From the NCBI GenBank assembly GCA_015501585.1, contig JADNRY010000040.1, positions 124,001-188,000 of the forward strand: 64,000 nt of DNA, read 5' to 3'. Of the stretch, positions 9,683 to 20,415 are shown in pieces (positions within the stretch are counted from its first letter, which is position 1; every line of letters starts with the position of its first letter). The notes under the pieces were generated by a model, which did not search any database, had not been told where the DNA came from, and saw nothing but the letters and a program-made list of their open reading frames with translations. Source of the stretch: Rhodocollybia butyracea (Eukaryota > Basidiomycota > Agaricomycetes > Agaricales > Omphalotaceae). The position numbers and the translations under genes were made by a program.

Positions 9683-12600
9683 TCAAGTATTCTTCATGGA
9701 CACGTTGCTATCACCAACATTGGCCGGGCCTTTGGGATCATCCGGGATGGGAGGCGGAGCAGGGTAAAACCCAAAATCATCGGTGATTTTCGGGTCGGAT
9801 AAAGACTGAATCATCGCGTTCAACTGCGATTCTTCGGCGGGCGTAAATTTTCCGGGCATGGAACCAGAGTTCTGGACTGAGTTCGGCATGGTAGAGGTCG
9901 AAGACATAGGATTGGGATGGATGTCCAGGTTGGATAAAGAAGCATTGGGAATAGAGCCAAAGGACAGGATAGGGTTCGTTTCGGGAGTAGAATTATTAGG
10001 TGAGTATTCCTTTGAAGTGCTGGGGCCTTTCTGACGAACATTCTTTCCCCTTTCCTTCCTAGTATTTCTGTCTCTTATCGTAGCACCTCTCTCGGCACTG
10101 CGTAGAAGTAATTGACTAAACAGAGGTTGTTTCTCTGACCGGACGTCGGATAACCCCAGAGTTCGAAGAATGACAGACTGGCTATTGCCTCCTCGGGTAA
10201 ATGTCGCAAAAATATCCCGGTTAATGGTAGGCATCGGCGCGTAGATCGTACCTGCTTCAAGATTGAAGACAGCAAGTTTTCCTTCAATCAACGGGTCGCT
10301 GTTGACTCGTTCAGCGAAGAATGAATACGCCACGGGGATATCCAGTCTCGTGAGGACGACACCTGGCTTTCGGAGTTGTGTGTCGAAATCCAAGCAGCAC
10401 CGGATCTCCCCGACATCGAGGAAATATGTGTAGGTACCGCATCGAATGAGAATTTTGTTGTTTCGGACTCGCTGGAGCCATCTAAGAGGATGAGCCGATG
10501 ATGGGTTGGAGGAGGTGTTGCTGGAGCTGGCCATGGATGGGGTTTCTGGAGAAAAAGTGAGTAATGGGTGTTCGTTCTTATTGCTTTCATCCATGTCTGA
10601 CCCTGAATTTTCCAGGACAATTTGCATGAAGCTAACGAGCTGCGCAGGTGTAGCCACCATGCCACCGCTCTGATCCAAATTCGGATCTGCGATATCGATG
10701 CGCCCTCCATCCGTAAGTTCACTAATGTCCGAAATTCCGATTGCCTCGAAATAATCGCTAATTGCATCTAAATGGTCAATTTTTTCGTAGGGTAACCAGG
10801 TAAGATCGCCCGATTTCCACTTTATCTGGAATAGTGCATTTGACCTCGTTCCGGAGTGGGCAACAATGTGATCTACCGCCCACTCTCCTTCAGCTTCGCC
10901 AAAGTCTGCTATTTGCGTCTCGAGTCGTCCCCGAAAGAGACGATCATCATTTGGGATGTGAATTCGCAATAATGACGCGTGAAACGCGTCGTGGACACCT
11001 CGTTGCTTCAATCTAGAGGGTAGGTCCATTTTGAAGGTAGAGTTCCCGAAGTCCTTCAATATCCTGTATGGTCCGATAAATTTCGGTACTAATTTCCTCG
11101 TGTATCCTTTAGGAAATGTTATATTCTTGGTGGAAATATACGCAAGATCTCCTTCCACAAATGGAACAGCTCGACGGCGCCGATTAGCGTCATGAGTTTG
11201 CTTTACTCGAGCATTCAAGATGCTATCATGCGCCTGCATGACCGCCAGCTTCATTTTCTGGGCGTATACTCGGATTCCAGGATATTCATTCTTATCCGCG
11301 GAGTTCCATAAAAACGAACGGGGCATCCGACCCGTATTCAAGAAGAACGGTGAGTATCCTGTTGTTTCTGAGCGTGCTGAATTAATTGCAAATTCAATAG
11401 ACGGGAGCTTAGTGACCCAGTCTTTCTGGTCAATAGCTACGCACTGACGAAGCATCTGGGTGACAGTGCGATTTGCCCGTTCCGTCGATCCATCAGTCTC
11501 AGGATGGTACGCACTGGACATTTTCAATTTTGTACCAATTAGGCCATGTAGGTGAGTCCAAAACATGCTCGTAAACAATGAATCGCGATCACTAATGATA
11601 TTTTTAGGAAGTCCGTGGTGCTTATAGACTTCGGCGAAGACAAGCTCAGCAATTTGCTTAGCTTTGTAGGTTGACTTGCTAGGGATACAGTGTACCATTC
11701 CCGTTAGCAAATCAATAACAACTGTTATCATATCATAAGTTCCGTTACGATCTTTTGATTCGGGTAGAGGACCAACAAAGTCCATCGCAATTGACTCCCA
11801 AGGATAGCCGGGAACTGGTAAAGAATTCAGTAGCCCATAAGGTCGGGCATTATTTGGTTTGGTGCGCTTGCACGTGTGGCAAGATTCACAGTACGCGCTG
11901 ACATCTGAAGCGATGTCTTTCCACCAGACATGGTCTCGAAGGTAATCAATTGTTTTTCTGGCGCCAAGGTGGGCTAGGAGTGAATGAGCTTCGTCGATAA
12001 CACATTCCTTAATGTTTCGACCATTCAAGGTGAGTTTTGGAATACACAAGACCTTTCGGTCTTGTAATTTCAGATATACCAGCCCATTAGAGACCTCGAA
12101 GTTACGGTACTCTTTAGGTTTGTCAATTATCTTCTGAAATGTTGCATCGTTTCCGTACTGATCTTTTAAAACTACTTCTAGATCAAGCTTGGATCGGCTT
12201 GCAGCCAATGCAGTGAGTAACGATGGATTTGTCGACTCTTGGGGGATCATGGGTTCAGCATCTAATTCAGAACCAGATGCATTCGCGGGAATAGTTCCCT
12301 GTTCTTCGAAGATTGAAGGTAATATCTTACTAGTTTCGGAATTTTCAGGCAAGTTCGGTACTGAATGGGTACTTCCGCCCTCCTTTCGTTCTTCACGGGG
12401 ACCGTGCAAGACGAAACGCTTGCCCCTCATCCGACGAGCAAATTCCCAGCTGGTCTCAACTCGCTTTCCAGCATTCCGAGTGCTCATAGCAAACAACTCA
12501 GGCATCAAAGAAGCAGCTTCAACGTCGACAAGCACAGGCATCGTCACATCATGCTGAAGCAGTGCATCGTTGTCAACAACATCATGGTACGTGTATTCAC

Positions 12601-14119
12601 TACGCGCACACACTGTGCCAGGCTTATCATTTGAATAGATACGTGATAACGCATCGGCGAGGATATTATCCTCACCCGGAACGTACACAACCTCATAGTT
12701 GAATTCCGAGATCTTCTCTAGCCATCGGGCTTGCCTCCCAGACAAGTCCTTCTGCTTTAGCAAGTGCACGAGCCCCTTATGGTCAGTAATCCACTTGAAG
12801 GTTACGCCCTGTAGTATATCCCGGTGGCGGAGCATCGTCTCGACGCCAGCCAACATCTCTATCTCATGGACAGGGTAATTCTGTTGAGCTGGATTGAGCT
12901 TTGCCGAATAGAACGCTGCCGCCTTAGCAGTTTTCCAGTCAGTACCCTGACATACGGCGCCACCAATACCAGTTGCGCAACCATCGGTAATCATCCAGAC
13001 CGGTGGGGCATCCTCGGCGTAACTTAGAGGCACCCGATGGTGGTCTCTGGCACCTCCCGTGAGATGTTTAACATCTTCAAAAGCTCGTTGCTCCACGTAA
13101 GTCCAACGAAACGGAACAGTATCACCTGTTATTGAACTTAAATGTCCCATAGGTACACGAACCAGGCCAATATCATCAGCGAGGTATCCCACAGAACCCA
13201 AAAAACCTCGAAGAAGGTCACGATTCGTCGGAGTTGGCCATTTCAATATAGCATCAACTTTATGTGGGTCCATCCGGATCCCCTTATCGTCAATAATACA
13301 ACCCAATACCTTGAATTCCTTGGGCAGGAAATGGAGCTTCTCCTTACTCAGGTAAAGCTTTTCACGTCTCAAAATGTCAATTATCAATTTAACATATTTT
13401 ACGTGGTCCTCCAGCGTTTCGGAGTAGATGACTATGTCATCGAGATACACATCCATGAACCGTCCAATATACTCTGAAAAAAGGTAGTTCATGAGTGCCT
13501 GGTAAGTTGCCGGGGCGTTGCAATCGCCTATCTGGATAACCAGACTCACCATATTCCCATCTGGTGTAGTTACAGCAGTGCGCGGTACATGCTCAGGGAT
13601 TATTCGGATCTGTTCATAGGCATCTTTGCCGTCAATAATTGAACGATATTTTGCACGAGCAACTCGCCTTTTGATTCCCTCGATATCTGGCATTGGGGAT
13701 GAGAGTTTTCGAGTATTGGCATTGCGAGCTCGTAAGTCAACAACAACGCGTAGTTTTGTACTGCCAGGTTTAGGAATTAGCAACATAGGTACGGTATTAC
13801 CAGAACTGGTTATTTTCCACCTACCAGAGCATAAGTAAGCATCCCGCTTCTCGGCCCACTGGCTTCGAAATTTCTCCGGACATTTTGAAGGCCGCCAAGG
13901 CAAGATCTTCGACTCGTCAATTAGAGGTATGCTATGATTGATGGCTCTAAGAGGAGGTAAGTCCGTTTCAGCCATTGTCCTGCACAGAGGCTGAGCATAT
14001 TCTACTAGCTCCTTCCGTACAGCATCAAGACGATCTTCATATAGATCCATTGCTCTGGACGATAGCTTTGCAACATTTACTCCTTGAATAGGTAATGATT
14101 CAATACTCCCAATGACCAC
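9683..14119 (-). CDS. pol: Retrotransposon Pol: reverse transcriptase, RNase H, integrase, chromodomain-like
   Basis: A single 1478-codon frame. The reverse transcriptase lies at about residues 90-330, with 'YLDDIVIYS' (the YxDD catalytic box) near residue 240. RNase H follows with 'WMITDGCATGIGG' near residue 375. The integrase has an HHCC finger (His in 'HSLLAHLG', Cys in 'CESCHTC') near residues 700-750. Its DDE core has Asp in 'AMDFVGPLP', Asp in 'IISDRDSLF' and Glu in 'STERANRT'. 'FQIKWKSGDLTWLPYEKI' near residue 1130 is a chromodomain-like end that could target heterochromatin. About 300 further residues of unknown nature follow. The protease end lies upstream in another frame, so this frame was once part of a longer polyprotein. 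Confidence 0.93.
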   Translation of the reverse strand: MVIGSIESLPIQGVNVAKLSSRAMDLYEDRLDAVRKELVEYAQPLCRTMAETDLPPLRAINHSIPLIDESKILPWRPSKCPEKFRSQWAEKRDAYLCSGRWKITSSGNTVPMLLIPKPGSTKLRVVVDLRARNANTRKLSSPMPDIEGIKRRVARAKYRSIIDGKDAYEQIRIIPEHVPRTAVTTPDGNMVSLVIQIGDCNAPATYQALMNYLFSEYIGRFMDVYLDDIVIYSETLEDHVKYVKLIIDILRREKLYLSKEKLHFLPKEFKVLGCIIDDKGIRMDPHKVDAILKWPTPTNRDLLRGFLGSVGYLADDIGLVRVPMGHLSSITGDTVPFRWTYVEQRAFEDVKHLTGGARDHHRVPLSYAEDAPPVWMITDGCATGIGGAVCQGTDWKTAKAAAFYSAKLNPAQQNYPVHEIEMLAGVETMLRHRDILQGVTFKWITDHKGLVHLLKQKDLSGRQARWLEKISEFNYEVVYVPGEDNILADALSRIYSNDKPGTVCARSEYTYHDVVDNDALLQHDVTMPVLVDVEAASLMPELFAMSTRNAGKRVETSWEFARRMRGKRFVLHGPREERKEGGSTHSVPNLPENSETSKILPSIFEEQGTIPANASGSELDAEPMIPQESTNPSLLTALAASRSKLDLEVVLKDQYGNDATFQKIIDKPKEYRNFEVSNGLVYLKLQDRKVLCIPKLTLNGRNIKECVIDEAHSLLAHLGARKTIDYLRDHVWWKDIASDVSAYCESCHTCKRTKPNNARPYGLLNSLPVPGYPWESIAMDFVGPLPESKDRNGTYDMITVVIDLLTGMVHCIPSKSTYKAKQIAELVFAEVYKHHGLPKNIISDRDSLFTSMFWTHLHGLIGTKLKMSSAYHPETDGSTERANRTVTQMLRQCVAIDQKDWVTKLPSIEFAINSARSETTGYSPFFLNTGRMPRSFLWNSADKNEYPGIRVYAQKMKLAVMQAHDSILNARVKQTHDANRRRRAVPFVEGDLAYISTKNITFPKGYTRKLVPKFIGPYRILKDFGNSTFKMDLPSRLKQRGVHDAFHASLLRIHIPNDDRLFRGRLETQIADFGEAEGEWAVDHIVAHSGTRSNALFQIKWKSGDLTWLPYEKIDHLDAISDYFEAIGISDISELTDGGRIDIADPNLDQSGGMVATPAQLVSFMQIVLENSGSDMDESNKNEHPLLTFSPETPSMASSSNTSSNPSSAHPLRWLQRVRNNKILIRCGTYTYFLDVGEIRCCLDFDTQLRKPGVVLTRLDIPVAYSFFAERVNSDPLIEGKLAVFNLEAGTIYAPMPTINRDIFATFTRGGNSQSVILRTLGLSDVRSEKQPLFSQLLLRSAERGATIRDRNTRKERGKNVRQKGPSTSKEYSPNNSTPETNPILSFGSIPNASLSNLDIHPNPMSSTSTMPNSVQNSGSMPGKFTPAEESQLNAMIQSLSDPKITDDFGFYPAPPPIPDDPKGPANVGDSNVSMKNT

Positions 14120-16763
14120 TTTGGGATTATTAAATGCTGTCGCGACTTTATGCTGGTACAGAAATGGTGTACCCAGGATGACATCGTAACTGGACAGATT
14201 TGCGACGTCAAAGTATCGTTGCTCGATATCCCTTGATACTGGAATTGAGCCTTAATTCCCCAATTTATTTTAGAGCGGGATCCCTGCACTGCAAGCTGCA
14301 GTGGCAAAGGTTTGGTTAATTCAATCTTTTGAATACCAAGTTGATCCGCAAAGGTTGACGATACGAAGTCCCCAAGGGATCCTGTATCGATTAGTGCACG
14401 CGCCGGGTGCCCATTTAATTTTACAACTACCACCAGTGGCTTCGGGATTTGGCGCGAGAAATCCTTAGTTATTGCGGCGTTCCGCTGAACAGCTGGGTAA
14501 GTGCCCTTTGGCACCTGCACACCATTTAACTGAATGGATTCAACTCCCAAGACCTGAGTAGGTGAATTGTCAATTTGTTCGCGCACGAACCATTCCCTCA
14601 AGAATAAACTCGAGGGATAGTAACACATTTCATAGTCATCGCGCATCTCTTGGTATGCACGGAGAAGGTGTTTCTTGTACCAGCGGATCAAGTCAAAATG
14701 CATATTCTGAACATGGCGCTTTGGTAATAGCACACAAAATTCCAGGTGCGCATCCAAAATCCGATAATTCTCGGGACTGTGCAATTCAACATTGAATCTA
14801 GAGATGTTTTCCATGCCGGAATCACCAGGGTATGGCTCGCCGAGGGCTAAGCATTTCACTATACCCATTTCATAGGCTTTTTCCATCCGGTAAAACTTCA
14901 ATACTTCGAAATCTCGAAGACGAACTCGGCCATCTGTCATCCGAGCGCGTTCAAGTGCATACCAATATGGCAATTGAAAGTCAGGGTCTTCGAGCTGATC
15001 CCGAGTACAATATACCCATTCAAAGTTCTCGAAGTCAGGGTGCATTTCCCCGAAATAATCCGAGTCGCTAATACAGTATTCTTCATCCGACACTTGGTAA
15101 ACAAAGAATCTGCCTATGTTATCTTTGGCAAGATCCTCATCTGTGGGGTACGGTGCCGCCATATCCAGCAAATACATTGCACGTTGAGCCAATATATCCC
15201 TAATTGAGCTCGGGGGCAGCTGAGATTCGTACCCATGGTTGGGGTGATTCAAATGTCTGTACATCCAGGGCGAACCTGGAGCCAAAGCAATTTCCCTTGT
15301 TTTGGGGAGAATATATCCATATGGCAAGTCATGTTTGGGCGACGGGTAAGGAGAATAATCAATATTTATATCAAACTCCTCACTTTCAGCAGGTATGGTC
15401 TCATAGTCTGAGTCGCTAACGGACTGTAGATCTGGCATAGAATCATGATCAGATTCTTCGAGTTCAGTGAGGATGACATTACATGAGTCCCCAGAGGCCA
15501 ATTTGAGGCCTACCATTCCAAGTCCAATTTCGGTAATCTCCTCGGTAGTCTCGGCGAGATTTCTTAATTGCTCATCAGTTTTGACAGCCACACTAATGTG
15601 ATTACTGGACACTCCGGGAGGTCCATTATTGGTGGATTTCACCATTTTCCCTTGAGGGCATCGATTAGACATATGGCCCTGCTCGCCACATCGGAAGCAT
15701 CGACCAGATGCCCGATATTCCTCTTTCTCTTTTTCAGAGAGCTCCCGACGTTGGGAATGAATTTTCTTGTTCGGGTAATGATTTCGTGAGCTCTGTCCCG
15801 CATTCTGGGTTGAGCTACCACCCTGGTGAGAAGGATTATCTCTCTTCCCGAAAGGCGGGAATTTCTTTCCCTTTGCCGAGAAAGAGTGTTTCGAACTGGT
15901 ACTGCCAATTTTTCCATTACTGGAACTCTGGGCAGCTTTTTCAGATTTCTTCTTCTGTGGCTCGTCACCAGGATCAACATTCTCTATGATCTCAATGAGT
16001 TCCGCTGCATTAGCGATCTCCATATAGGTTGAATACTCTGGGTTAAGTTTCTCTCTCCAGAGACCTTTCTGGATTTTTGGTTCAACCCAGACCACAACTT
16101 GTGGACTTTTTCACGTTCGTCAATAAGTCCAATAGTATTGAACAAATCATTGAGTTCGGCAAGATAATCGCGCACAGATTTATCGTTCTGGAAGGTGCGC
16201 TTCAATTTGCGGTGTTGGTCCAGTCGATATGTCAACGGGAAGCAATAATTGTATAGCTCAGTGAAGAACTTTTTAAGTCTCCAATCAAACGGAGAGTCTG
16301 CAACAGAGGTCAGGTAAAACTGATAAGCTTTTCCTTTCAGATATTTGGAGAGCTTTAATACTCGTCGGTTTCTTGGTACATAGCCATCACGAACATAGGC
16401 TGTACCTTCCGTTACGAACTTAATGAAGGCTCGTACATCGACAGATCCATCATATGATTCTGGCGGGTCTGGCTTAAGCAACATTTTTTGTTTCTTTTTA
16501 GCACTCCGCCGCTTTCGGTGTTTATCACGGCGCCTATATTCTGAATCGGAGGATTCTGAGCTTGTGTCCCTCTCCGACTCATCTGAATCTGAATCTGACA
16601 TTGACGAAGAACTAGAATCGTCGCTGGAAGAGCTGGAAGAAGAATCGGATGATCCCCCGGGATTTCCCCGATTGTCATTCTTATGCTTCACGGCTCGTCC
16701 CCGACTCTGACCGAAGGGAAGGGAGGGTCTTGTAGGTGTCAAATGAGTGTTGGATTCTTCCAA
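14077..16763 (-). pseudogene. Retrotransposon Gag C-terminal part and aspartic protease, frameshifted
   Basis: Two overlapping frames (16763-15984 and 16095-14077) together encode the capsid-like part, a CCHC zinc knuckle 'CFRCGEQGHMSNRCP' near 15690, a long acidic linker, and a retropepsin active site 'ALIDTGSLGDFVSS' near 14385. Two one-base slips are visible. At about 16095 the first frame stops making sense and the second takes over. Near 14235 the protease C-terminus ('YDVILGTPFL') continues in the frame of the downstream pol. The coding potential on each side is unbroken, so these look like single indels rather than natural frameshift sites. Confidence 0.8.
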
Positions 16764-16789
16764 AACCGCCAGATCGGGTATTTCTTTCC

Positions 16790-18990
16790 CACCTGATGTT
16801 TAGCCACCATGCGGTTCATCCATTTAGCAAGTCTTCTGATCCTGATTTGATACGGTCATCGGCTTGAGTTCCCTCCTAGTATATACGCCGGCTCATGGGA
16901 TAACACAGCATGTGCTTTCGCAGCGTTCGAGTCCGGGATCCCTGGAAGTTCTAGGGCTCGGCACGGTACGGCCATATCTGATACGGGTCATTTTCATAAC
17001 AGATCATTTTTACCCGTACCGTAAATTTAAGGTCAGAGAACATTACGGTACAGATACGGGTCGTACACCGTATACGGACGGTATACGACATCACCATGTT
17101 GCATTGCACAAACCAATTTAGAAATCACTATTAACTGTTACAGTAGTGATTAGTACCCATAGCAGTAGCATCATCTTTTAAACTAATCATCAACCAAGAA
17201 TTTTGATAATCGCAATACGTGCGATACGAAGTTGCGCTTTCACCACCATAAGTGCCTGGATTGTCTCTGCTCCTAGACTTGCACGGCGCAATGAGATTAT
17301 GTCTTACCCCCCAGAGAAAATGCGCTCAACGCATACAGCAGACCCTGCAGCAAAAAACATCAATCAAAAGTTACCAAGAAAGTTACAAGCGATGCAAAGG
17401 TAGACTTTCCAGGAATACAAATAATGTCACGAGCAAACCGGTAAAGGTTTGGGAACTAGTACTACCACTCCAAGGGATCTGTTGACATGCCAATGGGGCT
17501 AGCGGTGATGCGGAAATAGTACCCATTGAGCCCTTCCTGGAGAGAAGGCGGTGCAATAGGCTGTCTCACATACCAAGAAAGAATGTCAGCGTTCTGAGGT
17601 TCTGAGGTAAGTACATAATAGAAGTTGATTTTGCTGGACCCATGGCTGTACCAATAGGCACGGGAGTGGGCTCGGGTTTTGACGGCTTGTAATTTCTGTG
17701 GAAGTGCTGCTCGAATTTGCTTTTTGATGCTTTGATATCAGCTAGTAATTCCGGCTCCTTGTTCTTGTAGTCTGCTGCCAATGAATCCGAGGGTCCAACA
17801 CTAAGGAAAACACTAGAGATTGAAGAACTGAATAAAAATAAAATAAACAAAGTGCATGCAGCCCAAGTGTAATTTGATGATTCCTTTTTGCTTGCTGTTT
17901 ACAGTGGAAACTGTCCCTAGCGGCAGAGAGATTTGGACGTGTTGAGAGCTTGGTCAAATGCAGAAAGCAAAACATTTGAAGGTACATCAATCATACAGTC
18001 CACTGCACACAGGACGACATTTGGTCATGTTATGAGAGCAATGAGAGAGGGTTAGCGAAACCCATTGACTGTTGATTCACATCCTCTGATCCTCAGGCTG
18101 CAGTGACTCGCTGACTATACTTGCTGTTGTATTTGAGGATGATGTCATGTCAATCCAGAACTGATACTGTTCCGATGTAGCTTACTGATATACTTACCAA
18201 GCTACTTACTAATACTTATAGACTCGGTAGACACCCCATAGAGTACCTGTACTGTAGTATATATGGCCAGGTATGAAGGCCAAGTAGTATAAGAGCAATA
18301 GAGCACTTGTATCCCCAATCTCCTGTGGGAGCCTCATGGCTCCGAGTCCCCACTGCGCCGGATACCTACGACACAACCTTTGAATTAGACTCAGAACACG
18401 AGGAAATCTTAGAAATAGCCTCAAGTATTGGTAGCACCTTGCATATGAATTGCTTATGGCAGCTCACTTGATGTGGTCTAGCTTCTCAATCTAGTACACA
18501 GACAATATGATTTGAGTTGGTAATATATAAGGTATGGCTGGAAGGGTGGTCAATTGATCTGTGAGTTCTAAGAAGTTGCAATTCACCAGCTGAATTGACT
18601 TCTTGACTACAGTGGCTCTGAACTCATTTGAGGGTTGCCTTGATGGCTAAGTTTATTCACAAATCACAATGTGATGCTATGCTGGCATGGTTTCTTTATT
18701 GAGAGCAGCTCAGAAGGTGGGGAAGATGACTTGGGCTGACTTAATAATTGGCATTGAAACTATTTTCTAAAATCTTTCGGATATTGTCATTAGTACATGC
18801 AGCATATTTTCCTCTTGAATTATTCTTGAATATATTAGATGATAATTTGAGCTTTGATATTTTACTGATATTACAATGGCTTATATCTTCTGGTCACATA
18901 AAGAAGGCTGCAGCAGGCTGAAGCTGCTGGAGCAACATCAACTCCCAAAGCAAAGTTTGGCTAGAGTGTCACATTTGATGTGCGATGGCT
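16790..18990. mobile_element. Composite insertion interrupting gag
   Basis: Gag-like coding is lost between about 18990 and 16830. The stretch begins with a tRNA-like B-box sequence (GTTCGAGTCC at 16926-16935). It is followed at 16952 by TAGGGCTCGGCACGGTACGG, which fits the consensus of hAT transposon ends, and by many short TACGG/CCGTA repeats to 17090. No matching right-hand end or 8-bp duplication was found. The rest (17.1-18.9 kb) has only short frames. The borders are approximate because no uninterrupted copy of this gag is available in the window. Confidence 0.4.
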
Positions 18991-19999
18991 GCGTAAAAGA
19001 GGGAGACAGTGATTGATCCTGGAGTCGGGGATTGCTGCGCAGCAGCATTAAGGATTTCTTATTTTTGGCCAGTGTCAGTAGTTTTGCCAAGTGATTGGTC
19101 GGAGCTAAAAGTTCGCTCGGGCGTACCACATGGCCAATGCCTTGAACTGGCAGTTTCTTTGAGCTTTTCGGCCTCCTAGGTCGTTGCTCAACAATATCCC
19201 TAATATGGGATTCAACCAGATCCGTTACGGCTTCCGAGCCTGCACGGTGATTGACTCGTTTCTTAAGTTTCTTAGCCTTAATTTTAATTTTCTTAGGCTT
19301 GTTCCCTTCTGCTGGGATGTTTTCGGCATCACGAAGTGCTCTAAAATTTTCAAGAGCCTCCCTCTGCTTGTCAAGATTGACATCACTATCCGACATATCG
19401 GAGATATTGACCGCTCCCCAATTCTTTGGGTCTGGTCCCTTCCCTTTGCCTTGAGAAGGCCCTTCTCCCCTTGAGGAGACAGACTCATCGCTGCTCTGGT
19501 CGTCACCAGCAGCGTTGTTCTCAATGACCTTCATGCGTCGCTGAATGGCCTTCCGTTGGGCTTGAGAGAGCCGCATTTCGGCTTCCTTAATAGTTGCTCC
19601 TTGAGCCATGGTCAATGGCACAGGTTTCTTGGCCTGTGCCGGCCGAGTTACTTGCTTTGCAACAGGGCGCAAAGGAAATTTATTCATACTGCTATCTAGA
19701 CTAGTCGCTCGGCGGCAATGTGATCCATGATGAACAGTGATCCACTCATTTGGATTTCCTTCGTCATCACCGAGGTCATTCTCCATGTCTTCGGTTGAGT
19801 TCTGCTGGATGCGTTTCACGGCACCAGCGCCGTCACCCTCTGTACTCGAGGCTGACTCAATTCCCGCTTGGGAGTTCAGACCAGGTTTAGTGGTCTGATT
19901 ATTGCCAACGTTAAGCTCCTGCTTCTGGAACTGCGCAGGGCCGCGGCGGAGGTTGTAGCGACTAGAGTCGCGGGTTTGGTTTGTCGAGTTGTTGGTCAT
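18938..19999 (-). CDS. Retrotransposon N-terminal Gag-like protein, truncated by insertion
   Basis: The ATG at 19999 lies 116 bases inside the 5' LTR, the expected place for the first gene of the element. The 353-residue product is hydrophilic, with 'SSRYNLRRGP' near its start, a basic block 'KKIKIKAKKLKKR' near residue 245 and long acidic/Ser-rich stretches. I see no zinc knuckle or protease, which lie beyond the interruption at 14.1-16.8 kb. The last 40 or so residues are probably read from the inserted DNA, so the original protein would have continued differently. Confidence 0.65.
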   Translation of the reverse strand: MTNNSTNQTRDSSRYNLRRGPAQFQKQELNVGNNQTTKPGLNSQAGIESASSTEGDGAGAVKRIQQNSTEDMENDLGDDEGNPNEWITVHHGSHCRRATSLDSSMNKFPLRPVAKQVTRPAQAKKPVPLTMAQGATIKEAEMRLSQAQRKAIQRRMKVIENNAAGDDQSSDESVSSRGEGPSQGKGKGPDPKNWGAVNISDMSDSDVNLDKQREALENFRALRDAENIPAEGNKPKKIKIKAKKLKKRVNHRAGSEAVTDLVESHIRDIVEQRPRRPKSSKKLPVQGIGHVVRPSELLAPTNHLAKLLTLAKNKKSLMLLRSNPRLQDQSLSPSFTQPSHIKCDTLAKLCFGS

Positions 20000-20114
20000 T
20001 TTGTCAGTTGTTAGTGCCTCTGTCGGTGTCCGCGTTGATCAGACAAGGAGTGTGCCGTGGAAGACGATGGAGAGAGTTTTAAAGAGTAGAGAGCAGTTGT
20101 GAGGGTTCAAAATA

Positions 20115-20401
20115 TGTAACACTAGAGTGACAGATCACGGTAGTATCACACGAAGAGTGGGGGATTTAAAGTAGGTGCAAGAGAACCGGTGTAACTGGGG
20201 AGTTATGATTCTGAGAACCTATCGTACTTACAGTAACCAGCGAGCTTATATACCTTTCTAAAGACTATTACTATAAGTAGATACAATATAAACGGAAACG
20301 AGGAAGTAACGAACGAGTAAACTGCGATAAGATAAGTAGATGATAATGAAAGCGTTAGGCGCCGATGGGCGCTTTAGTCACAAATAATTCTTTCCGTTAC
20401 A
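20115..20401 (-). repeat. 5' LTR (intact, 287 bp)
   Basis: TGTAAC to GTTACA, about 98 percent identical by eye to the split left LTR. On the plus strand its end lies 14 bp before the F-box ATG. Confidence 0.92.
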
Positions 20402-20406
20402 TCATC
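20402..20406. repeat. Target-site duplication (right), TCATC
   Basis: Identical to 7924-7928. Confidence 0.85.
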
Positions 20407-20415
20407 TTACCGAAT

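Larger units (their letters stand above)
7929..20401 (-). mobile_element. Ty3/gypsy LTR retrotransposon (chromovirus-like), 12.5 kb with nested insertions
   Basis: The element starts TGTAAC and ends GTTACA. Both LTRs are present (7929-8150 plus 9552-9618, and 20115-20401) and a perfect 5-bp duplication TCATC flanks it at 7924-7928 and 20402-20406. The coding strand is minus, so the 5' LTR is the one at 20115-20401. Inside lie a gag-like frame, CCHC knuckle and protease, then reverse transcriptase, RNase H, integrase and chromodomain-like regions in Ty3 order. The LTRs differ at only about five positions, suggesting recent insertion, yet two frameshifts and a gag interruption mean this copy cannot make its own full polyprotein. 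No TGG-type primer site was obvious next to the 5' LTR. Confidence 0.93.

Noticed and set aside
16885..16940. A functional tRNA gene
   Set aside because: B-box-like sequence is present but no full cloverleaf with paired acceptor ends could be drawn.
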